The notes: generated from the sequence alone by a model not told the origin. Positions 1 to 9,454 are shown, counted from the first letter of the stretch. The stretch: 64,000 nucleotides of DNA from Thiocapsa imhoffii (GCF_016583985.1 NZ_NRSD01000002.1:248001-312000); one strand, 5' to 3'. A program made the numbers and translations.

Positions 1-434
1 ATGGTGCCTCCGGCGATCGCGCCCGTAAGCGCGAAGGCGACCCATCCGATCGCCGCCAGACAGAGTCCCTGGATGAACCCGCCCCAGACCCAGATCCACT
101 TGCGGATCGCCTGACGTCGGACCACCGCGCCGATCAGGATCTGCGGCAGCATGGAACCGGATTCGCGGATCGGGACCAGCAGGCTCAACATCCAGCTCGG
201 CGCGCCCAGTTGGAGGAGCAACCAGGGGAGGGTGGTCTTGGCGCTGGCGAGGCGATCGGCGATGTTGCTGAGGGTGTTGGCGATCAGGGTATGGAGAAAA
301 TTCCCGGGGATCTCGCGACAGGCGTCGGCACTGATCTCCTGGCAGGTCCGTCCCTCGTCGTCCTCGGCGAGGCGTTCGTAGAGACTCTCCAACCACTCGG
401 GGTGGCGTTTGGCGGTGGCGGTGGATTCAGACAT
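1..434 (-). CDS. MFS transporter, N-terminal part (cut by window edge)
   Basis: Reading leftwards from an ATG at 434 gives about 144 residues with no stop before the window edge, so only the N-terminus is present. After about 60 hydrophilic residues, hydrophobic segments follow, with the phrases LPWLLLQLGAPSW and LLVPIRESGSMLPQ and then RRQAIRKW before the next membrane span. This resembles the first helices of a proteobacterial major facilitator subfamily of unknown substrate. It is probably an inner-membrane protein. It lies 142 bases downstream of the amidotransferase-like gene on the same strand and could be co-transcribed. The family call is moderately firm; the substrate is unknown. Confidence 0.7.
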   Translation of the reverse strand, partial: MSESTATAKRHPEWLESLYERLAEDDEGRTCQEISADACREIPGNFLHTLIANTLSNIADRLASAKTTLPWLLLQLGAPSWMLSLLVPIRESGSMLPQILIGAVVRRQAIRKWIWVWGGFIQGLCLAAIGWVAFALTGAIAGGT

Positions 435-576
435 GGATCAGGTCCTGCGAACCAAAGGGATGATCGGTGTCAGCCGAAAGTCCCGCGGATGAAGCATTGG
501 AAATGTCACCGGTGCGATGCAAGCGAGTCACCTGCCCTGATCGCTTGCAACAGGGCGCGGTGGCCTCTTGCCACCA

Positions 577-1275
577 TCATCGCGTGGCATGCTCCGCGTT
601 ACGTATCTGGACGACGCGTGCCTGCTCGACCAGGGTCTTGAAGAGATGGCGTTGCCGGCGGATCAGGATCAGGAACTCCGGGTGCCATTGGACGCCAATT
701 TGAAACGCGGCGCTTGGGTCTTCGACCGCCTGGACGATGCCATCGAGATCGCGCGCGCACACCCGCAGCCCATCCCCGACCCGGTCGATCCCTTGGTTAT
801 GCAGGCTGTTGATCCGGCTCTGGTCGGGGCCGATGATGGTGGCGAGTCGACTGTCGTGCTTGACATCAACGGTCTTGAGCGGGAGCACCGTCCAGCGATT
901 GGAGGTCTTGCGGCGTCGTGAGCGCAACTCCTGGAATAAGGTGCCACCGCGACAGACATTGAGCAATTGTGCCCCCCGGCAGATACCGAGAACCGGAAGC
1001 CGTCGGGTGAGCGCGTCGCGGATCACGGCCGACTCAAGCAGGTCGCGTGCCTGATCGTAACGGGGCTCGACCTCGGGTTCGGCGGCGTAGAGCACGGGAT
1101 CGACATCGTGACCACCCGTGATCACCACCCCTTGATAATCGAATGCGCTGGGCGTGTGGCTGGGCCGGATGTGGATTGGACGGCCGCCATAGAGCCGCAC
1201 GGCCAACTCGACGAGTCGGCGTGGTCCGAAGGCGCCACGTTCCGGGCCCGTAATGGCGATCAGGGGGCGAGCCAT
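577..1275 (-). CDS. Class I glutamine-amidotransferase-like hydrolase (PuuD/peptidase C26 family)
   Basis: This 232-residue protein has the class I glutamine amidotransferase fold. The nucleophile is Cys99 in GICRGAQLLN, and the His198/Glu200 pair lies in QWHPEF, so the catalytic triad is complete. An oxyanion-type GGHDVDP loop is near residue 54. Relatives hydrolyse gamma-glutamyl amides such as gamma-glutamyl-GABA. The start overlaps the end of the upstream amidoligase by 16 bases, which implies translational coupling. Pairing with an amidoligase suggests it acts on the same gamma-glutamyl-type product, either by supplying ammonia or by hydrolysing the product. The exact substrate is not shown by the sequence. 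Confidence 0.88.
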   Translation of the reverse strand: MARPLIAITGPERGAFGPRRLVELAVRLYGGRPIHIRPSHTPSAFDYQGVVITGGHDVDPVLYAAEPEVEPRYDQARDLLESAVIRDALTRRLPVLGICRGAQLLNVCRGGTLFQELRSRRRKTSNRWTVLPLKTVDVKHDSRLATIIGPDQSRINSLHNQGIDRVGDGLRVCARDLDGIVQAVEDPSAAFQIGVQWHPEFLILIRRQRHLFKTLVEQARVVQIRNAEHATR

Positions 1276-2258
1276 CTGTGCTCGACCAGGCTGCCCCAGT
1301 CGTCGCGCAGGCGTGCGAGGGGATCATTCAAGTACTGGAGATAGGCAGCGCGACAGTCCTGCAGTCGCGCCGGGTCGGCGGCCAGCCGTTCGACCTCGAT
1401 CCAGTCGTTCCAGGCGAGATACAACCCCCAATCCGGGAGGTGGACCTCACAATCGGGCAGGCGATAGTGAAAGGTCGGTCGCGGCTTGATCAAGGGATCG
1501 GTCGTTACCGCGCGCACCCGATCCGGGTCGAGATGCAGGAAGAGCGGCAGCAGATCGAGCGCACGATTGCGGGTGGGATTGGCGGCAAGATAGTCGTCGA
1601 TCAGTGTTGCCAGGGTGGGTGCCTCAGCGGGAGCGATGACGTGGCGGACATAGTCGATGGGGAAGGGGTCGACATAGCGCGACAGACGCCGTGTCACATC
1701 GATGTCGGCGCGCAGATAGAGCCAGTCGTAGAGGCACAGAAAGGCTTGCAGAAAGGCGGTCAAGAGTGCTGGGTCGGCGCTCGGGATCTCGGGGTTGAGC
1801 TGCATCCCAAAGACATTCAGCAGGCTGTCGGAGGTGCCCTTGGCGCCGGCCGCGCGCAGCAACTCGATCAGTGACTCGACCTCGTCGAGGCGTGTCATCG
1901 GCAAGGGCGGGCTGACCAGTTCGATCGGAACCAGATTCTCGGCTAGCCAGGCCAAGGCAACCTCGGCGGTGTGCTCCAGTTCACCGATGAGGGTTTCAGT
2001 CTCGCGCTCCTCACGACCGAGCCGCTTCAGCAGGGCGTAGTCGTATTCCACGATCCAGTCCCCGGCAGGATCGCCCGTGAGTAGGCGTTCGTAGCGACCC
2101 GTCGATCGGATGTCGGTCTTGAGGAATGTCGCGACCGTGCGCGCGCACTCGTCGATGCCAAGCCCCGTCATCTCGAGTTCGATCCCGATGCGTCGTGGGT
2201 GGCCCGCATCATTCAACGCCCAGGGGGACTCTTTAAGTGCTGTGTTGGCGCGGATCAT
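1260..2258 (-). CDS. Amidoligase family protein (COOH-NH2 ligase)
   Basis: This 332-residue protein belongs to the amidoligase enzyme family, a glutamine-synthetase-like fold predicted to join a carboxylate to an amine using ATP. The N-terminal motif RIGIELEMTGL is the characteristic metal/ATP-binding strand. Conserved blocks follow, including DWIVEYD and the SPPL segment. The reading frame is open upstream, but I chose the ATG at 2258 because homology begins there. Its 3' end overlaps the amidotransferase-like gene. It probably makes or modifies a gamma-glutamyl-type peptide or amide. Function is inferred from family and neighbours; no substrate can be named. Confidence 0.85.
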   Translation of the reverse strand: MIRANTALKESPWALNDAGHPRRIGIELEMTGLGIDECARTVATFLKTDIRSTGRYERLLTGDPAGDWIVEYDYALLKRLGREERETETLIGELEHTAEVALAWLAENLVPIELVSPPLPMTRLDEVESLIELLRAAGAKGTSDSLLNVFGMQLNPEIPSADPALLTAFLQAFLCLYDWLYLRADIDVTRRLSRYVDPFPIDYVRHVIAPAEAPTLATLIDDYLAANPTRNRALDLLPLFLHLDPDRVRAVTTDPLIKPRPTFHYRLPDCEVHLPDWGLYLAWNDWIEVERLAADPARLQDCRAAYLQYLNDPLARLRDDWGSLVEHRWLAP

Positions 2259-2502
2259 GGTTACTTGGTCCTGCTTGCGAGCCGTGGCACGATCATCAGG
2301 ATGCCAAGTGTGACGGCAACACCCGTCCTGGTGCAATGCGCACCGTGGATCCGCCCCACCATAGCCGGTCACCGTCCATTCTCCTTCACCCACTCCAGGG
2401 GTCTGGCATGGGGGTTGGCAGCGCCGGTGCTAGCGCCGGGGTGAGACGCTAGAGCACGTGCGCGAGCCTGATGTGTTGCTGCCGAGTGGGGTGCCGGGCG
2501 GG

Positions 2503-2967
2503 TCAGCGTACGATTCGTTGATAGACCCAAGCCCATGACCCGTCCGATAAGGGCTGTTTGCTTCGCTCATAGCGCACACCGAGACGTTCGTAGCGGTCAA
2601 GGCGGCGTAATTCCTCGGCCGTGACCCTGATGATCAGCCCTGGAGTCTGGTGCCGCGGGTCGGGCTGTACGTCGAGCCCAACCTTGCGATGGTCCGGCAG
2701 CCTGGCCTCGTGCGTCTCGCCCGCGCGCCCGAGGACCAGCCAACGCACGAGCGGCGAACGCAGCGTTCCATAGACGAAGATCTGCTGCATTTCCTGCGAG
2801 TCGCTCGGCGCCAAGTCCTCGGGGTGGGTGAAACCGAACGGACTGAGGAAGGTGAACCAGAGCCACCAGAGACCGCCGACCAGGGCGAGGGTGAGGCTTG
2901 CGATCAGGGGGCGAGGGGACATTGAGAGCGGAGCGATTGGGCTGGCGTGGGCGCTCAGGCCGTTCAC
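2503..2967 (-). CDS. Gamma-glutamylcyclotransferase (AIG2)-like protein with N-terminal membrane segment
   Basis: The 154-residue product has one hydrophobic segment (about residues 20-42) followed by a short AIG2/gamma-glutamylcyclotransferase-like domain. That domain starts with the signature FVYGTLR (residues 64-70) and ends with LDRYERLGVRYER and a tyrosine-rich tail. The family cleaves gamma-glutamyl amines to give 5-oxoproline. The GTG start directly abuts the TAA of the upstream coiled-coil gene and has AAGGA just ahead, so coupled translation is likely. An internal ATG at 2922 is an alternative start. Linkage to an amidoligase and an amidotransferase-like hydrolase suggests a shared gamma-glutamyl metabolic role. 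Confidence 0.75.
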   Translation of the reverse strand: MNGLSAHASPIAPLSMSPRPLIASLTLALVGGLWWLWFTFLSPFGFTHPEDLAPSDSQEMQQIFVYGTLRSPLVRWLVLGRAGETHEARLPDHRKVGLDVQPDPRHQTPGLIIRVTAEELRRLDRYERLGVRYERSKQPLSDGSWAWVYQRIVR

Positions 2968-3228
2968 TTAGTCCTTGTTGCGGCCGGCGCGCAACTCCTG
3001 AATGAGTGTGAGGGCCTTGTGGCGTTGAGCCTCGATCACATCAAGCTTGCCTTGGAGTTCGGCACGCTCATCGCCGGGGGCGGTGGTCTCGAGCTTATGG
3101 CGCAGGTCGCGTTCCTTGTCCTTGAGTTTCTTTGTAACCTTCAGGATCGAATCGATTTCCTTGCGCTGTGACGCCCGATCGGCATCGAAGAACCGAGCCA
3201 GTTTGTTCAGGAGTTTTTTGCGCGTCAT
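2968..3228 (-). CDS. Small coiled-coil protein of unknown function
   Basis: This 86-residue, highly charged protein starts MTRKKLLNKL and is predicted to be almost entirely helical, with heptad-like spacing (residues 20-80) rich in Lys, Glu and Leu. No catalytic motif or signal peptide is visible. It begins 13 bases after the Na/Pi cotransporter stop and ends against the start of the cyclotransferase-like gene, so all three are probably one transcript. I do not recognise a named family. A role as a cytoplasmic partner of the transporter is only a guess from position. Confidence 0.7.
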   Translation of the reverse strand: MTRKKLLNKLARFFDADRASQRKEIDSILKVTKKLKDKERDLRHKLETTAPGDERAELQGKLDVIEAQRHKALTLIQELRAGRNKD

Positions 3229-3241
3229 GGTCTCGGCCCGG

Positions 3242-5056
3242 TCAGTTGGGTTCAGGAGTGCTGTCGACGAGGCGCTGGAGATCATCCTCATCGAGCGCCA
3301 GCTTGCTCTCGATGGCCTGATCCCGTGGCGAGCTTGGTTCCAGTAGCGCTTGTGCCGCCTCGATCAAATTTTGGCCGATTTCGAAGGTGTAGCTCTCGTC
3401 ATTCATCATGGAGGTGGCGATGCGCGCCGGGAGTCGGCGGGCGCGAACCAGTCGATTGAGTTCCGAGATGAACTTTTGGCTCGAGGTTTCGCTGGACAGT
3501 TTAAGTGAATCCAATGACAAACTCGTGACGGTTTCGGGATCTTGCGAGCGGATCTGCTGGATCTCGCGCAGCAGTCTGGCAATGGTCAGACGAATGGCGT
3601 CGTAGGGTTCCCGCACCACCGGGTTGGGTGAAACGCCATGGCGGGAGAGATTCTTGTGTAGATGCTTCATCCCCTTCACCGCCTCGACGATGTCGCGGCT
3701 CGCTTGCTGCAGCGTATAGAGTTGCCGTGCCGCGGGCTCCTCGAGTCCGCGTCCCTGGATCTCACTGATGAAGTCGATGATCTCGCTGTGTAAGCTCTTG
3801 ATCTTACGTTCATAGACGTCGTCGACATCCAGCGGGATGATGCGCCGGGTCATCTTGACCGCCTCGCTAAGGGACTGATCGGAGTCGATGAGCGCCGGGC
3901 GGAGACTCAGTCCCATGGCGATCAGCTCATAGGCGTTGTCATAGAGATGTCCGACCTCCTTGCGCAAGGCGTTGATGGCGGTGGCGGGGGTCTCGAGCGC
4001 GCCAGGATAGAGATAGCGCGGTTGCTCCATGGGCTTGGGTTCGAAGCGCACGGCGCGCACCAGGAACCGTTCGAGTGGGCGCGTGAAGGGTGCGAGCAAA
4101 AGGACGCCAAGGAGGTTGAATAGGGTGTGGAAGAGGGCGAGCTTCAACAAGACATCGTCCTCGGCGATCCCGATCTGGGCGCTCAGATGATCGACGGCCC
4201 AGCTCATCTGCTGGATCAGGACGATCGCGACCGTCGCGGTCAGCAGGTTGAAGACCACGTGCGCGATGGCCAAACGTTTGCCCCCGAGGTTCGCGCTCAT
4301 CCCGCCGAGCGCGGAGGTCACGGCGCTGCCGAGGTTCGCGCCAATGGCCAAGGCAAGTGCGTTCTCGTAGGTGATCTGCCCCGCCGAGAGCGCGGTGATG
4401 ATGACCAGCAGCGTGGCATGGCTCGACTGCATGATGATGGTGATGGCCATGCCGATCGCGGTGTAGACCAGAACCCCGCCGATTCCGGGAATCGCATAGG
4501 CCGAGAGGTCGAAGGCCGTTTGGAAGGCATCGAAACCGCTCTTCATGTAGGCGATCCCGAGGAAGAGGAAGCCGACGCCCAGGGCGAGGTAGCCCAAGCC
4601 CTTGGTGACCTTGCCGCGTTGCAGCAGGAGCACCACGCCGAAGACCAATGCCGGCATGGCGTAACTGGCGATGTCCACGCGCAGCCCGAGACCGGCGATC
4701 AGCCAGGCGCCGGTCGTGGTCCCGAGGTTGGCGCCCATGATGATGCCGATCCCGCCGGCGAGACTGATCATCTCGGCGCTGACGAAGGAGATGGTAATCA
4801 GCGAGACCAGGGTGCTGGATTGCATCAGGGTCGTGCTGATGACCCCGAAGCCGATGCTCTTCCAGAGACGGTTGGTCGAGCCACGCAAGATGCGTTCGAG
4901 CGTGCCACCGGTGAAGGACTTGAACCCCTGCTCGAGCGAGAGCATGCCGAACAGGAAGAGGGCAACTCCGGCCGCGATCTCTTTGAAATTCGCGCTCAGC
5001 CAGAATCCGTAACCGAGTGCGATGAGGAGGAGGGCAAGGGTGATGTGGCGGATCAT
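3242..5056 (-). CDS. Na+/phosphate cotransporter family protein (NptA-like) with PhoU-like C-terminus
   Basis: The 604-residue inner-membrane protein has two inverted Na/Pi-cotransporter repeats. Each is marked by a QSS motif followed by a glycine-rich GANLG segment (QSSTLVSL then IIMGANLGTTTG; QSSHATLLV then AIGANLGSAV). About nine hydrophobic helices fill residues 1-330. The C-terminal half (about 340-590) is hydrophilic and helical, as in PhoU-like domains of this family. It is expected to take up phosphate or a related anion with sodium. I placed the start at the ATG at 5056, directly before the first membrane helix, not at the longer open frame. It leads the leftward block. Confidence 0.88.
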   Translation of the reverse strand: MIRHITLALLLIALGYGFWLSANFKEIAAGVALFLFGMLSLEQGFKSFTGGTLERILRGSTNRLWKSIGFGVISTTLMQSSTLVSLITISFVSAEMISLAGGIGIIMGANLGTTTGAWLIAGLGLRVDIASYAMPALVFGVVLLLQRGKVTKGLGYLALGVGFLFLGIAYMKSGFDAFQTAFDLSAYAIPGIGGVLVYTAIGMAITIIMQSSHATLLVIITALSAGQITYENALALAIGANLGSAVTSALGGMSANLGGKRLAIAHVVFNLLTATVAIVLIQQMSWAVDHLSAQIGIAEDDVLLKLALFHTLFNLLGVLLLAPFTRPLERFLVRAVRFEPKPMEQPRYLYPGALETPATAINALRKEVGHLYDNAYELIAMGLSLRPALIDSDQSLSEAVKMTRRIIPLDVDDVYERKIKSLHSEIIDFISEIQGRGLEEPAARQLYTLQQASRDIVEAVKGMKHLHKNLSRHGVSPNPVVREPYDAIRLTIARLLREIQQIRSQDPETVTSLSLDSLKLSSETSSQKFISELNRLVRARRLPARIATSMMNDESYTFEIGQNLIEAAQALLEPSSPRDQAIESKLALDEDDLQRLVDSTPEPN

Positions 5057-5593
5057 CGGACCCTCGCCCAGTCCGCGCGGGTGGCCTGCTCCGGGCGTGC
5101 GCACCAGTCGAGACGAGCCCGCTGGTTCGGCCGCACGCGGTTCACCATCGCCATCGGCGACCGCTGCAGATCGACCAGTAGCCGCGATGCCGGAGCAGGA
5201 AGAGACCAAGCGGACGCTCGGGCTCGCTGAACGGGTCGCGTTCGATGAAATCGCATTGTCATCATCGTGATGGTAACGAAACCGTCATCTTTGGGAAACT
5301 GATACAGGCCGTCGGGTTTTCCGTGGGTCAGGGAACGGGTCCCGACCTGCTGACGTGACAATCCATGATGAGTAGGCAAAAATGGCCTGCGTCTGGCGCA
5401 GCGCTGACCGATGTACAGTGCAGCGGGTTCGTACTGCGTCGGCGCTGCTTTGCCGCACGTGTTTGGCACCGTAACTGGGTCTGGAATGCAGACCATCCGC
5501 TGGAGTGGTCGGTTCGATGATCACGGGATCGTCTGACCCCACATCTCATTCACTGACGCAACGGCCCGCGTTGACCGGGGCGAAGGAGCTGGC
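5057..5593. other. Divergent intergenic region, no gene recognised
   Basis: These 537 bases separate the leftward Na/Pi transporter from the rightward mutarotase and should carry promoters for both. Open frames exist on the minus strand, but their translations have no recognisable domain. I could not identify a confident operator or promoter. Confidence 0.5.
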
Positions 5594-6505
5594 ATGGATA
5601 TCGAGGCGTTGAATGCCCAGTTTGGCATCGAGAACGTACTGCGAGTCGTGACGGGACGCGGCGGCTTGACCATGATCGAAATCACCAACGGGTTGGCGAC
5701 TGCGCTGATCTCGCCTCATGGCGGACAGGTCCTGTCGTTTCGACCCGCCCACGCCGCCGAGGATCTGTTCTTTGTCAGCGAGCGGGCCTACTTCGAGGCT
5801 GGCCAGGCGATCAAGGGTGGCGTTCCCGTGTGCTGGCCCTGGTTCGGTCCCGATCCGCAAGGTCAAGGACGTCCGGCACACGGCTTCGCGCGGATCTGGC
5901 CGTGGACGATCCTGGCGACCGCGCAGGAGCCAGACGGCTCGACCTTCGTCCAACTCGGTATCGCGGATGATGAACACACGCGCGCGCTCTGGCCGTACTA
6001 CTTCAACCTGCTGATCGAAATCAGGGTCGGCACGACACTCGCGATCGACCTCATCACCCGCAATGCGGGGGATCGACCGCTGCGATTGACGCAAGGTCTG
6101 CACGCCTACTTCAAGGTTGGGGACGCAGGCGAGGTCGCGGTCCACGGCCTCTCGGGTTGCCGCTATCTCGACAAGGCCGCGGATGGCGCGGATGCCGTGA
6201 TCGAACAAACCGGGCCTGTCCGGTTCGATCGCGAGGTCAACCGAATTTATGAAGCCGTGCCCGCCGAATTGTCGATTGAGGATCCCGTGCTGAAGCGGCG
6301 GATTGGCATCGAGACGAAACAGAGTCGCACCGCGGTGGTCTGGAACCCCTGGGTGGAGACCGCGCGCGCGATGCCGGACCTCGATGATGCCGATTATCGA
6401 CACTTCGTCTGTGTCGAGACCGTCAACACCGCCTCCGAGGTCATCGAGATCCCGCCCGCGCAAGACTACAGCCTAGGAGCACGCTATCGGATCGAGTCGG
6501 CTTGA
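5594..6505 (+). CDS. yeaD: D-hexose-6-phosphate mutarotase (aldose-1-epimerase family)
   Basis: This 303-residue protein matches the YeaD group of galactose-mutarotase-like enzymes, which interconvert anomers of hexose 6-phosphates in the cytoplasm. Typical features are GGQVLSFRP near residue 43, GGVPVCWPWFGP near 75-86, the catalytic His96 in AHGFAR and the catalytic Glu275 in FVCVET. Length and order of motifs are normal. Its stop codon overlaps the TTG start of glnE (TTGA), so the two genes are probably translated together. No regulator site was identified. Confidence 0.92.
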   Translation: MDIEALNAQFGIENVLRVVTGRGGLTMIEITNGLATALISPHGGQVLSFRPAHAAEDLFFVSERAYFEAGQAIKGGVPVCWPWFGPDPQGQGRPAHGFARIWPWTILATAQEPDGSTFVQLGIADDEHTRALWPYYFNLLIEIRVGTTLAIDLITRNAGDRPLRLTQGLHAYFKVGDAGEVAVHGLSGCRYLDKAADGADAVIEQTGPVRFDREVNRIYEAVPAELSIEDPVLKRRIGIETKQSRTAVVWNPWVETARAMPDLDDADYRHFVCVETVNTASEVIEIPPAQDYSLGARYRIESA

Positions 6506-9405
6506 ACTCGCCGTTCATGGGTGCGTTCGAGAATCTCGACCCAACCGCCGAGGCCCATTGGCTGACCTGGTGCGATTGGGCTGAGGAGCAGGGCCTCGCG
6601 CGGCCCAATGATGCCGCCTTCACCGAGGCACGCGCGCGCGTCTGGGAGGCGAGCGACTTCGTTGCCGTTACCGTGGCGCGCCACCCGGAGGTGTTTGCCG
6701 ATCTGATCGCGAGCGGAGCACTCGAACGCCCCCATGATGCGGTCGCGCTCACCCATGCCCTCGACAGCGCGTTGCGGGAGGTCAGCGACGAGGCGGGACT
6801 GCAACAGGCCCTGCGGCAGTTTCGCCGGCGCGAGATGATCCGCATCATTTGGCGAGATGTCGCCGGTCGCGCCGACTTGGTGGCGACCCTCGAGCATCTC
6901 ACCACGCTTGCGGATCTGTGCATCCAGCGCGCACTCGAACGCCTGCACGCCTGGACCTGCGCTGAGTTTGGCACCCCGCGCGACGAGACGGGTCGGGCCT
7001 TGCGCATGGTTGTGCTGGGCATGGGGAAACTCGGCGCGCGCGAGCTGAACCTGAGTTCGGACATTGATCTCATCTATGCCTACGCGAGCAAGGGCGAAAC
7101 CGACGGTGGTCCACGCCCGCTGAGCAATGAGCAGTTCTTTCTAAAACTGGGTCAGCGGTTGTCCCAGGCGCTCGGTGCTCAGACGGTTGACGGCTTCGTC
7201 TTTCGTGTCGATACGCGACTGCGGCCGTTCGGTGAATCCGGTCCGCTGGCGATGAGCTTCAACGCCTTGGAGGATTATTACCAAACCCAGGCGCGGGAAT
7301 GGGAGCGCTACGCCATGATCAAGGCGCGCGTGATCGCCGCTGATCCGCGCGACGCGGCGCACATCATGGCGTTGCTGCGACCATTCGTGTATCGCCGCTA
7401 TCTCGATTTCGGTGCGATCGAATCCTTGCGCGATCTCAAGCGGATGATCGCGAAAGAGCTCTATCGGCGGGGTATGGACGCCAATATCAAGCTTGGTCCC
7501 GGCGGTATCCGCGAGATTGAATTCATCGGTCAAGCCTTTCAGTTGATCCGTGGCGGTCACGAACCGGATCTGCAGATCCGTCCCATTCGCTCGGTGCTCG
7601 CGCTGCTGGGGCGTAAACAGCTGATGCCGGTCGCCGCCGTGCGTGGTCTGGATGACGCCTATTGTTTTCTGCGTCTGGTGGAGAATCGCCTGCAGGCCTA
7701 TCGCGACAAACAAACCCACCTACTGCCTGATGACGAACCCGGTCGCCGACGGCTCGCGCGGTCGATGGGGTTTGCGGATTGGCCATCCTTCGAGGTCGTC
7801 CTGCAGTCACATCGCGGGCATGTCCAGAGCCAATTCGATGCCGTCTTCGCCGAGCCGGACACCGAGACGGTCGCGGAGAGTCAGGAACTGGTGTCCCTCT
7901 GGCACAGCAACCTGGGTGGTGACGGCGACGCGGCGGTCGAGGCCAGCGAGGAGTTGGTGGCGCTGGAGCGTGCTGGATTCGCGCAGCCCGCGGCGGTGCA
8001 GGAGCAATTGCTCCGGTTTCGCCAGTCGATCGAGCGCAAGGGGCTGAGCCGGCGAGGTCATGAACGTCTCGACCGACTGATGCCACAGGTCCTGGCGGTG
8101 GTGGCGGCAAGTGAACAGCCTGATCTGGTGCTCGGGCGGGTCTTGAAGGTTCTCGAAGCGGTCGCGCGTCGCACCTCCTACCTGGCCATGCTGGGCGAGC
8201 AGCCGGAAATCCTCTCGCAGCTTGCGCGCTTGGCGAGTATGAGCCCCTGGTTCACGGAACGCGTGTGCCGACAACCGCTGTTGCTCGATGAGATGATCGA
8301 CTCGCGGCGGCTCTATGCCCCCTTGCGGCGAGCCGATCTCGAGGCCGAGCTCGATGCCCTGTTATTGCGCATTGATACCGATGATCTCGAGCAGCAGATG
8401 GAACGTCTGCGCCACTTCGTGCAAGGCAACATGCTGCGGGTCGCGGCGGCCGATCTCACCGAAGTCATTCCCCTCATGATCGTCAGTGATTATCTCACCG
8501 AGATCGCGGAGGTCTCGGTGCGCCGAGTCCTAGAACTGGCGTTCGCGCATCTGGAACGTCGGCACGGGCGCCCGACCGAGATTCTCGGCGAGCAGACCGG
8601 CTTCCTGGTCCTGGGTTATGGCAAGCTCGGCGGCATCGAATTGGGCTATGGGTCTGATCTCGATCTCGTCTTCGTCCATGGCACCGAGAGTCCAACCGCC
8701 ATGACCGATGGCGAGAAGGGCATCAGTAACGAGCAGTTCTACTCGCGTCTCGGACAGCGCATCATCCACATGATGACAACGCAGACCCCGGCGGGGGTGC
8801 TCTATGACGTGGACATGCGGTTGCGCCCGGACGGCAGTCGCGGCTTGCTGGTGCGCTCGTTCAAGGCCTTTGCCGCGTACCAGGCCGAGGATGCCTGGAC
8901 GTGGGAGCATCAGGCGCTGATCCGCGCGCGCCCCGTGGCCGGAGATCCACGCATGGTCGAGGCCTTTGCCGCGCTGCGCCGCGAGATCATTTGTCGCGAT
9001 CGGGACCCCGTGGAATTGGCCGCCGAGGTCCGCGAGATGCGCGGTAAGATGCGCGAGAATCTCGATAAGAGCGGCCAGGGCCGCTTCGACCTCAAGCAGG
9101 GGCGAGGCGGTATTGCGGACATTGAGTTTATGGTTCAATACGCGGTCTTGCGCTGGGCCTCGGCGTATCCGGCGCTGGCTGATTGGACCGACAACATCCG
9201 TCTGCTCGAAACACTCGGTCGCCTCGCGTTGCTTCCCGGGCAGGCCGCCGAGGAACTCACCGCGACCTACAAGGCGCTGCGCGTGGCGTACCATCGCAGT
9301 GCCCTGCAGGAACAGCCGAAGACGGTCGCAGACAGTGCGCTCCAGCTGGAGCGCGAACGGGTGCAGGCCCTGTGGCACGATTTGATGGGGGAGCCGCCGC
9401 CCTGA
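6502..9405 (+). CDS. glnE: Bifunctional glutamine synthetase adenylyltransferase/deadenylyltransferase
   Basis: The 967-residue protein is a full-length GlnE, which adds and removes AMP on glutamine synthetase in response to PII and glutamine. Two nucleotidyltransferase domains are clear. The N-terminal one has NLSSDIDLIYAY (about residue 185) and the C-terminal one GYGSDLDLVF (about residue 715). The linker GPGGIREIEF and the second-copy RGGIADIEF are also present. The TTG start overlaps the yeaD stop; an ATG at 6517 is an alternative and would remove only five residues. Length agrees with the roughly 950 residues usual for the family. Confidence 0.96.
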   Translation: MNSPFMGAFENLDPTAEAHWLTWCDWAEEQGLARPNDAAFTEARARVWEASDFVAVTVARHPEVFADLIASGALERPHDAVALTHALDSALREVSDEAGLQQALRQFRRREMIRIIWRDVAGRADLVATLEHLTTLADLCIQRALERLHAWTCAEFGTPRDETGRALRMVVLGMGKLGARELNLSSDIDLIYAYASKGETDGGPRPLSNEQFFLKLGQRLSQALGAQTVDGFVFRVDTRLRPFGESGPLAMSFNALEDYYQTQAREWERYAMIKARVIAADPRDAAHIMALLRPFVYRRYLDFGAIESLRDLKRMIAKELYRRGMDANIKLGPGGIREIEFIGQAFQLIRGGHEPDLQIRPIRSVLALLGRKQLMPVAAVRGLDDAYCFLRLVENRLQAYRDKQTHLLPDDEPGRRRLARSMGFADWPSFEVVLQSHRGHVQSQFDAVFAEPDTETVAESQELVSLWHSNLGGDGDAAVEASEELVALERAGFAQPAAVQEQLLRFRQSIERKGLSRRGHERLDRLMPQVLAVVAASEQPDLVLGRVLKVLEAVARRTSYLAMLGEQPEILSQLARLASMSPWFTERVCRQPLLLDEMIDSRRLYAPLRRADLEAELDALLLRIDTDDLEQQMERLRHFVQGNMLRVAAADLTEVIPLMIVSDYLTEIAEVSVRRVLELAFAHLERRHGRPTEILGEQTGFLVLGYGKLGGIELGYGSDLDLVFVHGTESPTAMTDGEKGISNEQFYSRLGQRIIHMMTTQTPAGVLYDVDMRLRPDGSRGLLVRSFKAFAAYQAEDAWTWEHQALIRARPVAGDPRMVEAFAALRREIICRDRDPVELAAEVREMRGKMRENLDKSGQGRFDLKQGRGGIADIEFMVQYAVLRWASAYPALADWTDNIRLLETLGRLALLPGQAAEELTATYKALRVAYHRSALQEQPKTVADSALQLERERVQALWHDLMGEPPP

Positions 9406-9438
9406 GCAGCGACCTTCATCCTGATTCAGGTCTCGAAC

Positions 9439-9454
9439 CGGGACGCGCGTCCCG
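9439..9454. promoter_or_regulatory. Perfect 16-bp palindrome upstream of ilvE
   Basis: CGGGACGCGCGTCCCG is an exact inverted repeat with no spacer, 22 bases before the ilvE ATG. It could be an operator or an RNA hairpin. No regulator is assigned, and in GC-rich DNA a chance occurrence cannot be ruled out. Confidence 0.35.

Noticed and set aside
4127..5230. Open frame of 367 codons on the plus strand
   Set aside because: It is antisense to the Na/Pi cotransporter; its translation is very rich in Asp, Glu, Gly and Arg, with no domain.
5256..5288. Pho-box-like GTCAT repeats upstream of the Na/Pi transporter
   Set aside because: The two GTCAT motifs are 26 bases apart, not in the 11-base repeat pattern of a Pho box, so PhoB control is not supported.
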